From an uncultured Lachnospiraceae bacterium (lineage in GTDB: Bacteria; Bacillota; Clostridia; Lachnospirales; Lachnospiraceae), in assembly GCA_900539715.1 (NCBI GenBank), contig UQDA01000001.1, positions 137,558 to 201,557 of the forward strand: 64,000 nt of DNA, in the 5' to 3' direction. Shown here piece by piece: positions 26,228-33,272 of the stretch. A model generated the notes under the pieces. That model made no database searches and was not told the DNA's origin. It was given only the letters and a program-made list of their open reading frames with translations. Every line of letters begins with the position of its first letter. Position 1 is the first letter of the stretch. The position numbers were made by a program, and so were the translations under genes.

Positions 26228-26661
26228 CTCATCCATCCTCCTGTCTGTAAACAATAAATAACAGCCGCTCCAAAGCACAAAAAAGGGCACAATGGAAAAC
26301 CCTTTTCCTTTCCATCCGCCCTTTTTTGCAAATAGACATATCCTAAAAACAATACCAGGCCGATCAACGATGCGCTGACCGCCCCCTGCAGACCGAGGAC
26401 CATTCCACTGCTCCCTGCCAGCTTAATATCCCCGCCGCCAATCCCTTTTCCCTCTTTTCCGCATAATGCCGCAACCAAATACGGCACTAAAATGAATCCT
26501 CCCAGAATATAACACGGGGAAACATTTAAAAATAACACCCTCAGGCATGCCGTCATCACAATCCCTGCCTGCAGCCGGTCTGAAACCTCCCGATACCAGA
26601 TGTCCCTGACCGAAGCGGCTGCAAGCAGAGAAAAAAAAACTGTAGAAACCAGCATTTCCAT
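26224..26661 (-). CDS. A24-family prepilin peptidase (TadV/CpaA-like)
   Basis: A 145-residue aspartyl membrane peptidase that lacks the methylase half, as TadV/CpaA proteins do. The first active Asp lies in VRDIWYREVSD (residues 18-28) and the second in the GxGD-type motif GIGGGDIKLAGSSGMVLG. About four or five membrane segments. I prefer the ATG at 26661, preceded by GAGGTG, over an in-frame ATG at 26709 that overlaps the upstream prepilin gene. It would cleave the Flp-like prepilin and TadE-like pseudopilins. Confidence 0.85.
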   Translation of the reverse strand: MEMLVSTVFFSLLAAASVRDIWYREVSDRLQAGIVMTACLRVLFLNVSPCYILGGFILVPYLVAALCGKEGKGIGGGDIKLAGSSGMVLGLQGAVSASLIGLVLFLGYVYLQKRADGKEKGFPLCPFLCFGAAVIYCLQTGGWMR

Positions 26662-26692
26662 CCAAAACACCTCTGCAGCCTGAAATGCCGGC

Positions 26693-26956
26693 TCAGCCTG
26701 CATAATCAAACATCTCCTTGACCCGGTTCGTCAGCGTGGGCAGTACCGTATCATTAAACAATGCATACAGCCCGGCAAGAAGCAGCGCCCCCAATACCAC
26801 TGCGATCAGGATTTTTACTGCGGTATCCACATATCCTTCTCCCGACGTTTCTGCCAGCTTTGTCTTTGCCTCCCATACTTTCATGACTACAGCCGTGTGG
26901 GCTTTCCTTATCTGATTTCTCCATTTTCCCATCTTCCCATTCCTCCATTTTTTCAT
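26693..26956 (-). CDS. Flp-like prepilin (DUF6133-like)
   Basis: An 87-residue protein with a basic leader (KKWRNGKMGKWRNQIRKAHT), the motif SGEGYVD, a hydrophobic helix (TAVKILIAVVLGALLLAGLYALF) and a short polar tail. That is the shape of a class III Flp pilin: cleavage after the Gly before the helix, acidic residue at +5 (Asp here). It lies directly upstream of the prepilin peptidase. The ATG at 26956 overlaps the stop of the SpoVG-like gene (ATGA). DUF number from memory. Confidence 0.75.
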   Translation of the reverse strand: MKKWRNGKMGKWRNQIRKAHTAVVMKVWEAKTKLAETSGEGYVDTAVKILIAVVLGALLLAGLYALFNDTVLPTLTNRVKEMFDYAG

Positions 26957-27300
26957 TGCATCTGCACATACCCTGCTTCTTCTCCCGGTCCCGGCGGCGG
27001 GCTTCCATATCCCTGCACCGCCGTTGCCTGTACCTCCCTCATCACCTGCCGGTATGCCCCCAGAACCTTTCCATAAAGCTGTTCCCTGAATTCTGCAGTT
27101 ACAGGAAAACATACTTCCGAATAACCATCCACTGTTTTACGGCTTGGCATTGACACGAACAGACCGTCTCCGCCTCCTTCTACAATTTTGATTCCCCGCA
27201 CTCCAAAGCATCCTCCGATCGTTGCAGATGCGTAAGCTCTGATCCCACCCTGTCCTCCGGGCGGGCACACGGATGTAATCCGTACCTCTACCTCCTGCAT
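26953..27300 (-). CDS. SpoVG-family protein
   Basis: A 115-residue protein. VEVRITSVCPPGGQGGIRAYASATIGG and SMPSRKTVDGYSEVCFPVTAEFREQL match the SpoVG core, a small RNA- and DNA-binding regulator. It carries a Gly/Pro-rich C-terminal tail unusual for chromosomal SpoVG. ICE-borne SpoVG copies are common in Clostridia and may tune transfer-gene expression. ATG at 27300 has GGAGAG upstream; it is coupled to the prepilin gene. Confidence 0.85.
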   Translation of the reverse strand: MQEVEVRITSVCPPGGQGGIRAYASATIGGCFGVRGIKIVEGGGDGLFVSMPSRKTVDGYSEVCFPVTAEFREQLYGKVLGAYRQVMREVQATAVQGYGSPPPGPGEEAGYVQMQ

Positions 27301-27355
27301 AATGTGCTCTCCTTTTTCTTTTGTTCTGTTTTTTCATGACCTCCCCTTCCTCGTG

Positions 27356-27913
27356 CTACATTTCTAAACATGACTCCATCCCCAGCTCTGCTCCCTCAAA
27401 CGGTATCTGTACAAATCCAATCTGATCCACATAATAAAATGTGCTTCCGTGTCCATCATACAGTTCCAGGACATCGCTGACAGACAGGGCATGCCCCCTG
27501 TATCCTTCCGGAAGCTCTGCCTGAAACGCATAATAGAGGCTTTCAAGGTCATCCGTCTTGGCGATCCCGTCATAGACCATCCGATACTTTACCCTGTCCG
27601 GTTCCCCAAACAGCCTCTTTGTCTCCGCATAGCTGATAAATTTCATCTCAATATCCACTCCCGGGTCTAACTGCCATACTCTTACCCGCTTCACACCTCC
27701 GGGGGCTTCCTTAAGACCTTTCCGGCTTTCCAGCAGTTCAAACGTCCCTTCTTCCCAAACGATATCCCTGATCTGCCCCTGCTTTTTCAGAAACCCCTCC
27801 AGCTCCGACGTGTGGAATACAGGGTCTGCCACCGCATATCCCTCCCTCACATATCCGGCACGGTTCCCATAGAACACGATGATCCCGTTTTCAATCCATA
27901 CCTGCTTTGCCAT
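27356..27913 (-). CDS. YodL-domain-like ICE protein
   Basis: A 185-residue soluble protein. The C-terminal 90 residues match the YodL-type pattern: VYDGIAKTDDLESLYYAFQAELPEGYRGHALSVSDVLEL followed by YYVDQIGFVQIPF. YodL-like modules occur in large polyvalent proteins of phages and ICEs and are thought to protect or accompany incoming DNA; function is not established. The N-terminal half is beta-rich and unfamiliar. Confidence 0.7.
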   Translation of the reverse strand: MAKQVWIENGIIVFYGNRAGYVREGYAVADPVFHTSELEGFLKKQGQIRDIVWEEGTFELLESRKGLKEAPGGVKRVRVWQLDPGVDIEMKFISYAETKRLFGEPDRVKYRMVYDGIAKTDDLESLYYAFQAELPEGYRGHALSVSDVLELYDGHGSTFYYVDQIGFVQIPFEGAELGMESCLEM

Positions 27914-27933
27914 CTGTTCCTCCCAAAATCCTT

Positions 27934-28446
27934 TTATTCAAGCAGGTCGCCCGAAGGCTCTACCCTTTTCCCCTGTCTTTCCTCCAGTATTACCCGTCCG
28001 TCCAGACTACAGATTTTGATCCGGTACTGGTATCTTTTCTGCATCAGTACATATCGGTGCGCTTCCTCCATACTTCTTAAGGCAACCCCATCCGACAATC
28101 TGCCATCCTCTAAAAAGCAATACCCCCAGTACCGCCCATTCCCCTCCGGCTTTCTTCCACCCGGACAAATCTGTGACAGATGCAGCCTTTCCTTTTCCCC
28201 GAGAAGTTCCGGTCGCAATATACCGAGCATATTTTCACGCCACCCGATATGTCTTTCCCCGTTTTCCAGACAGATCAGCCGAAGCGCCCCCCTTTCTGCT
28301 AAAATCCCGGAACCTTCTCCCCCGAGGCATAGGAAAATCTGACCGCTTTTCTCCTCCTGCCGTAACACGACCACCCTGTCTATAAGGCACTGGGAGCCAT
28401 CACATGGTTCGCAATCTTTCTCTGTATACATCTTTATATACCTCAC
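27934..28446 (-). CDS. Hypothetical protein with N-terminal cysteine pair
   Basis: A 170-residue soluble protein I do not recognise. The start VRYIKMYTEKDCEPCDGSQC has three cysteines in ten residues and could bind metal. The middle is beta-rich (IFLCLGGEGSGILAERGALRLICL) and ends in a helix and Arg-rich strand. I take the GTG at 28446: it has AGGAG five bases upstream and overlaps the stop of the coiled-coil gene (GTGA). It is translationally coupled to that gene and precedes the YodL-like gene. Confidence 0.6.
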   Translation of the reverse strand: MRYIKMYTEKDCEPCDGSQCLIDRVVVLRQEEKSGQIFLCLGGEGSGILAERGALRLICLENGERHIGWRENMLGILRPELLGEKERLHLSQICPGGRKPEGNGRYWGYCFLEDGRLSDGVALRSMEEAHRYVLMQKRYQYRIKICSLDGRVILEERQGKRVEPSGDLLE

Positions 28447-31169
28447 ATTTCTCCTGCGCCTTCCTCTGCCGTCATGTCCTCTACTGTCCCGTGTGTCTCT
28501 CCAGACGCCTCTTCCTGTCCAGGCTCAGTCTCTTCTCCATCTCCGTCCTCGGGTGGAACGACCGTCTGGATTTCTTCTGTTTCCGCAGGTTTTTCTATGG
28601 CCTCTTCTGTTTCCGGAAGCGTCCCGGCCTCTTCCGTACTTTCCTCTGTACTCTCCCCTTCTGTCTCTGCTTCGGTCGGGCTATCTGTATCTACAGTTTC
28701 CTCTTCCGTTTCGGGTACATCCCCATTCTCCGGTTTTGGCATCGGCGGCGGAGGCGCTATATCTGCCTGCGGTCTTACAATCAGCTCCAGGCCTATTTCC
28801 GGCACTTCCATCACACGCGGGCTTGTATCCATTTTCCCGGCTTCCGGATACACGATGTGCGCTCCGGTAATCTGACCATCGCTGAGTCCACAGCCCAGCT
28901 CATAATAAATCGGCTTCCCATCCTCTGATGTGGGCAGCTTACATTTTAAACTGCCGCGCTTATTTGCCGGCTGGTCACCGCAATCATAAGCAACTCCCCA
29001 ATACGGGTCGCCGCCAGCCCAGTCCACCCAGATCGGATGGGATTTGCAATGGCTGTTATGCTCATGCGTCCAGTTATAGCAGGCGTTCTGATGGGTATGG
29101 TAAACTGCCTTTGTATAGCAGCCGCCCTCCACATCCTGATGTGCAACCTCCCCCACATGCGTCCCCTCTGCGTCTGTGTGGTAATGGTAATCATAGGAAA
29201 TTTCCCCCGGTACCTCCTGCACGCCGATCACAAGCTTCTGGGGAATCTGCAGGATAGCTTCCCTAAATTGTGAAAATGTGGCATCCTGACTTACTTCCAT
29301 CCCTTTTGTGAGCAATGCGGATGCCAATCCCTGCTTTCCATTACTCACAAATGTAAAAACCGATTTTAACTGGTCGTTTAATTCCGTTTTAAGCTGCGTA
29401 AGAAATTCCTGCATACTGGTCTGATACGCGCCAACAGCATTACCGACCCCTTCCAGCCCTGCATTCATGCTGGCGTTATGCTGCGTAATGCTTTCTTTGA
29501 TACCGGAATGCCCTTCCTGTACCTTCGCATCATGGGCAGAAATACTATCTAAAATAATCTGCTGGTTCCCCTTCAAATCTATTCCCAGCTCCCCGATAGC
29601 GTCCTGACCGGCACCCTGCGCCTCCTGCAATTTCTCAAAATAAACTTCCAAAGCACTATTCAAGGAAGAAAAAGACGCATTGAGCTGATCCAGGTTTTGC
29701 TGCATTGATGTCCCGAGGCTTGCCCGCATCCCGTCAAGCACCTTTAACGTTTCTGCATGATCGGCTTCTGTATCCGCTGAAAGCTGTGTGATCAGTACCT
29801 CCAGCTGCAGATATGCAGCTTCCAGTTCGCCGTCTATCTTTTTTGTGGCTTCCTCGATAGCATGCATCAGCTCCTGACAGTTTTCCTCCTGTTTCTGGTC
29901 CATCATTTTCAGCGCAGCGCCGATCTGTTCTTTTGTATCAGAAATCTGCACATGGATTTCCGACAGCCGTTCCTGAAGCCCGGCTGCAGACAGATTGATG
30001 TTTTCAGACAATTCTTCTAATGATGCCTTTGTCAAAAGCTCCATCGAAGAGAAACGGCTTTCTATATATTCCATATTTTCTTTTGCCGTTCCCTGCAGAT
30101 TCTTCTCCAGCTCTTCCAGTATCCCTTCCAGCTCACTCTTCTTGTCAGCCATCTCTCCCTTTAAATCTGTACCGAGCTCTGCAAGCGCTTTCTGTCCGCT
30201 CTCCCCGATTTCCGTTAACTGCTCCTGTGTCTTTTTGACCGCATCGTCCAATTCCTGAAACTGCTTTAACAGCTCCTCCTGACGCAGCTTCCCTTTCTGA
30301 GCCATCTCTTTTAATGTATCCGAAAGGGTTTCCTGTGCATCTGCCAGCTGCTCCCTGACGCCCGAAATCTGCTTTTGCAGTTCTTTTGAGCTTTCCCGTA
30401 TCGTTTCTTCATGTTCTGCATGATATTGCTCCAGCTTTTCCTGTGTCTGTCCGACTGCCTGATCGACCCGTGAAAGCCCTTCCCCAATCTCTTTCATGGA
30501 CTCCGAAACCTGTTCCCTGATCAGTTCCGTTTTTTCCTTCAGCTTTTCAACAGATGTCCCAAGAGACTCCCCCTGGGAAAAAATCTGCTCCAGCGTATTC
30601 TGGTTATCCTGTATCTGAAGGTCCAACTGCGTCAGATGGTCCGAAACGGACGACAGGTTTTCTTCCATCTGCGCTGTCACACTGCTTTCCAGATGTTTGA
30701 CCGTCGTCTGCGTCTTTTGCTCCGATGTGTACACTTCCTGATAGGCATTCACATATAAATCCGTAAGAGCTTCCGCCAACTGATGGATTTCCTCTCCGGA
30801 AAGCCCTAAATTTAATTCCAGAATCGCCTGTTCCAGCGCTTTCACCGCAGATTCACGGTCAAAGGAGCTTCCATCTCCGAACAATCCCTCCAGCATCCGG
30901 ATTGCAGTATCGATCACTTTTTCCTTTTCGCTCTCCCCCAGTCCCGAAAGCATCTCCAGCCCATTGTCCTCTCCCTCCAGATATGCTTCAAAAACTTCCT
31001 GCATGGTCGGGATTTTTTCCCTGCATCCATGCATAAGTCCTCCTGTCAAAAGTGCCGCTGCCACAATTCCTGCCCCTGCCAGCAAAACGATACGATTCCT
31101 TTTTCCAGTTTCCTTCTTCTGTCTATTACGGCTGGTTTCACAGCCATCCTTTTTTCTTTTTTCCATCAT
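28443..31169 (-). CDS. Large membrane-anchored coiled-coil surface protein with His/Cys-rich domain
   Basis: A 908-residue protein. A basic N-terminus and one membrane helix (IVLLAGAGIVAAALLTGGLMHG, about residues 26-48) anchor it with the rest outside. Residues about 60-610 are almost continuous heptad-like helix, with recurring QL, LDD and IG heptads. Near 640-740 is a compact region with HYHTDAEGTH, YHTHQNACYNWTHEHNSHCK and paired Cys, looking metal-binding. The C-terminal 110 residues are Pro/Glu/Thr low complexity. No LPXTG is seen. It may be a mating-pair or adhesion fibre; function unknown. Confidence 0.8.
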   Translation of the reverse strand: MMEKRKKDGCETSRNRQKKETGKRNRIVLLAGAGIVAAALLTGGLMHGCREKIPTMQEVFEAYLEGEDNGLEMLSGLGESEKEKVIDTAIRMLEGLFGDGSSFDRESAVKALEQAILELNLGLSGEEIHQLAEALTDLYVNAYQEVYTSEQKTQTTVKHLESSVTAQMEENLSSVSDHLTQLDLQIQDNQNTLEQIFSQGESLGTSVEKLKEKTELIREQVSESMKEIGEGLSRVDQAVGQTQEKLEQYHAEHEETIRESSKELQKQISGVREQLADAQETLSDTLKEMAQKGKLRQEELLKQFQELDDAVKKTQEQLTEIGESGQKALAELGTDLKGEMADKKSELEGILEELEKNLQGTAKENMEYIESRFSSMELLTKASLEELSENINLSAAGLQERLSEIHVQISDTKEQIGAALKMMDQKQEENCQELMHAIEEATKKIDGELEAAYLQLEVLITQLSADTEADHAETLKVLDGMRASLGTSMQQNLDQLNASFSSLNSALEVYFEKLQEAQGAGQDAIGELGIDLKGNQQIILDSISAHDAKVQEGHSGIKESITQHNASMNAGLEGVGNAVGAYQTSMQEFLTQLKTELNDQLKSVFTFVSNGKQGLASALLTKGMEVSQDATFSQFREAILQIPQKLVIGVQEVPGEISYDYHYHTDAEGTHVGEVAHQDVEGGCYTKAVYHTHQNACYNWTHEHNSHCKSHPIWVDWAGGDPYWGVAYDCGDQPANKRGSLKCKLPTSEDGKPIYYELGCGLSDGQITGAHIVYPEAGKMDTSPRVMEVPEIGLELIVRPQADIAPPPPMPKPENGDVPETEEETVDTDSPTEAETEGESTEESTEEAGTLPETEEAIEKPAETEEIQTVVPPEDGDGEETEPGQEEASGETHGTVEDMTAEEGAGEM

Positions 31170-31244
31170 CTTTTCCTTTCTTCTCATTAATCGTTTTCTC
31201 TTCTGAACCGGTTGGGTCCCTACACCTGCCTGTACCTTTTTTGT

Positions 31245-31526
31245 TCATCCCGTTTTTTCCTCATTTAAAAGCCCTGATAGGTCTGATATCAGGCTCAGCC
31301 TTAAACGGTCCGGCATTGTACGGAACGCTGCCCTCACAAATGCTTCTACCGTCTCCGGGGACTGGTCACCCGGTTCGATCACTGTCACTTTACGCAGTGT
31401 TACCTTCCCGTCCGCTATCCCCAACGCCACGATATCCCCATATCCAATCCCGGTTTCCACACGCAGCTCCTTTGGGATCAATACCCTGCCTTTTGCATCC
31501 ATCAGCTTATATATCCGCTTCTCCAC
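31245..31526 (-). CDS. AbrB/SpoVT-type swapped-hairpin DNA-binding regulator
   Basis: A 93-residue protein whose first 50 residues (EKRIYKLMDAKGRVLIPKELRVETGIGYGDIVALGIADGKVTLRKV) are a SpoVT/AbrB swapped-hairpin domain; the helical remainder may dimerise. I choose the GTG at 31526, with GGAGGGG six bases upstream, over an ATG at 31556 lacking such a site. Its start lies within the preceding gene's 3' end. It probably regulates the transfer operon. Confidence 0.85.
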   Translation of the reverse strand: MEKRIYKLMDAKGRVLIPKELRVETGIGYGDIVALGIADGKVTLRKVTVIEPGDQSPETVEAFVRAAFRTMPDRLRLSLISDLSGLLNEEKTG

Positions 31527-31893
31527 TACTCCCCTCCCTGTTTTCTGTTTGCGCAAGGTTTTGGCAAAATGCTTCTGCCTCCTCTTTTGTCACGCTGATC
31601 TCCATTTTTTCCAAATCCAGCACGAGGGAAGCAATCTGTGCACATTCTTCCGTCAGGTCTTTCATCCTCGCCCCCGGCCTGTATCCGCCGCACGTCCGGA
31701 TGTATCCCTTTACCCGGCTGTCATACATCCCTGTCAGCATATTTTTTATCAGTGCAAAATAAACGCCGACCATGCAGGAATCCTCTATCCTTACGGTCGG
31801 CATACCGTCCCATCCCGGAACAACCCGCTGTCTCCCTCCGGTACGCGACTCGATCAATTCCCGTGCCCGGTAAAGTTTTTCCAGATTTGTCAT
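31507..31893 (-). CDS. Hypothetical ICE protein
   Basis: A 128-residue soluble, mostly helical protein (NLEKLYRARELIESRTGGRQ, YFALIKNMLTGMYDSRVKGYI, then a charged helical C-terminus). No catalytic motif or known domain is recognised. Its ATG overlaps the stop of the Dam-family gene (ATGA), and its 3' end covers the AbrB-like start, so the three are translationally coupled. Confidence 0.7.
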   Translation of the reverse strand: MTNLEKLYRARELIESRTGGRQRVVPGWDGMPTVRIEDSCMVGVYFALIKNMLTGMYDSRVKGYIRTCGGYRPGARMKDLTEECAQIASLVLDLEKMEISVTKEEAEAFCQNLAQTENREGSSGEADI

Positions 31894-32822
31894 CCCCCAC
31901 CTCCCAGAAATTCCGGAGCAAAAAGTGTCATCTGCCCGCTGCTGTTCCGTCTCTCCTCCGGGTCATAGTTGGTAATGATCAGCTCCCTGTACTCGCTCCC
32001 CTTCTCATAACGCTGTGCCATATTATTCAGCCGCCTTACTTCGGTCACACAATAGTCTGCATATAACTCCCTGATATAGCGGCAATCGTTATAGCTGACC
32101 ATCCATTTCCCCTGACATTCTGCCAGCGCGTTTTTTAGCCGTATATGATCCTGTTCCGGAAAACACACCTCGTAATAATCTTCTGTCATATAATAAGGCG
32201 GGTCACAATAGAAAAAAGCACCCTCCCGGTCATACTGCCGGATAAGCGCCTCAAAATCCTTATTTTCAATCACGGTATCTGCAAGCCGTTCCGCCGCCTC
32301 CCTGATCAGTGAAAAAACCTTCCTCACGTCAAAAGGCTGGCAGCTGTAGGAGTTACAGCCGCTTCCATAGCTGTAGCGGATTATTTTATAAAATGCAGCC
32401 GCCCTCCGCACATTCTCCTCCCCCGCTTTTCCCTGTAAAATCTCCTGCATCTCCTCAAACTCTGCCGGAGGAAGATTGTGAAATGCCAGCTCCAGTTCTT
32501 CTGCTACCTGCTTTCTGCTACACTCCCCCATTTCCAGAAAGCTTTTAATCTCCATAAACTCATCCCGGCTGTTCAGTGGCAGAAACCCCAACACCTGCAA
32601 AAGCTCCCATGTCCTGTTTTTTACACACCGGTAAAGGTTGATCAGGTCTGCATTGTAATCATTAAACACTTCCATCACGCCTTTTTCCGGCTCTTTCCCA
32701 AACAATACCCAGCCGCCACCGCCAAAAACCTCGATATAGCGGTCATATTTTGCGGGCATCATCCCATAAATTGTTTTCCGCAGCGCCTTTTTACCGCCTA
32801 CCCATGAAATAAAACTGTTCAG
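31890..32822 (-). CDS. Dam-family DNA adenine methyltransferase, probable CTG start
   Basis: A 310-residue N6-adenine methylase. The motif IV YCDPPYY is near residue 200 and the motif I region VFGGGGWVLFG near residue 30. An ATG at 32762 would omit the N-terminal SFISWVGGKKALRKTIYG, which carries the family's conserved SAM-binding WVGGK. The frame is open upstream to a CTG at 32822 with an AGGGGG site, and no ATG, GTG or TTG is available there. No cognate endonuclease is adjacent, so it is an orphan methylase. Confidence 0.88.
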   Translation of the reverse strand: MNSFISWVGGKKALRKTIYGMMPAKYDRYIEVFGGGGWVLFGKEPEKGVMEVFNDYNADLINLYRCVKNRTWELLQVLGFLPLNSRDEFMEIKSFLEMGECSRKQVAEELELAFHNLPPAEFEEMQEILQGKAGEENVRRAAAFYKIIRYSYGSGCNSYSCQPFDVRKVFSLIREAAERLADTVIENKDFEALIRQYDREGAFFYCDPPYYMTEDYYEVCFPEQDHIRLKNALAECQGKWMVSYNDCRYIRELYADYCVTEVRRLNNMAQRYEKGSEYRELIITNYDPEERRNSSGQMTLFAPEFLGGGG

Positions 32823-32850
32823 CTTTCCCCCTGTCCTTTCCTCTTTTCAT
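32791..32850 (-). CDS. Short leader frame overlapping the methylase start
   Basis: An ATG at 32850 opens 19 codons (begins MKRGKDRGKAEQ, ends MGRR) that overlap the first ten codons of the methylase in another frame. Its ribosome site is weak. It could couple translation of the CTG-started methylase, or the pair could mark a frameshift. May be chance. Confidence 0.25.
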   Translation of the reverse strand: MKRGKDRGKAEQFYFMGRR

Positions 32851-32874
32851 ACGATATCCACTCCTGCCCGGATT

Positions 32875-33216
32875 TTATTTTCTCCCGAGCCACTGCTTTA
32901 ATTCTGCCTCAGAAATCTCCTGAAATTCTCCCAGCGAAATATATTCTCCTGCCATTTTTACAGGATTTTCCGGATGATACTCCCCATCCGCCCCAATTGG
33001 CAGCTTTTCCCTGCAAAGGATACTTCCCATCCGCCTGTGTTCCACACGCTCTTTTATTTTTCCAAAACTGCAATCCTCCCTCTCCGAATCCTCCACCTCA
33101 TAGCAGAAAATCCCTTCCGGCACACTATTCCGGTCCAGCCTCATATAAGAAAACAGGCAGACCCTTCCATCTACCTCGACCAGATCATATCCTTCCATCT
33201 TCGCATCAAATCCCAT
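32875..33216 (-). CDS. LPD28-like polyvalent-protein-associated domain protein
   Basis: A 113-residue protein. YDLVEVDGRVCLFSYMRLDRNSVPEGIFCYEVEDSE followed by VEHRRMGSILCREKL matches the LPD28-type pattern found in large polyvalent proteins and as free-standing ICE genes; its function is unknown. The domain label is from memory of the family. It lies between the ArdA-like and methylase genes, in a block of antirestriction-type early genes. Confidence 0.68.
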   Translation of the reverse strand: MGFDAKMEGYDLVEVDGRVCLFSYMRLDRNSVPEGIFCYEVEDSEREDCSFGKIKERVEHRRMGSILCREKLPIGADGEYHPENPVKMAGEYISLGEFQEISEAELKQWLGRK

Positions 33217-33272
33217 TATTTTCTTCTCTCCTTATCTTTTGATTTTTCCTCTTCCAAGCTCCCCTGCTTCCT

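Noticed and set aside
27137..27337. 66-codon minus-strand frame overlapping the SpoVG-like gene
   Set aside because: Arg-rich shadow of the SpoVG frame; its GGAGG is only two bases before the ATG.
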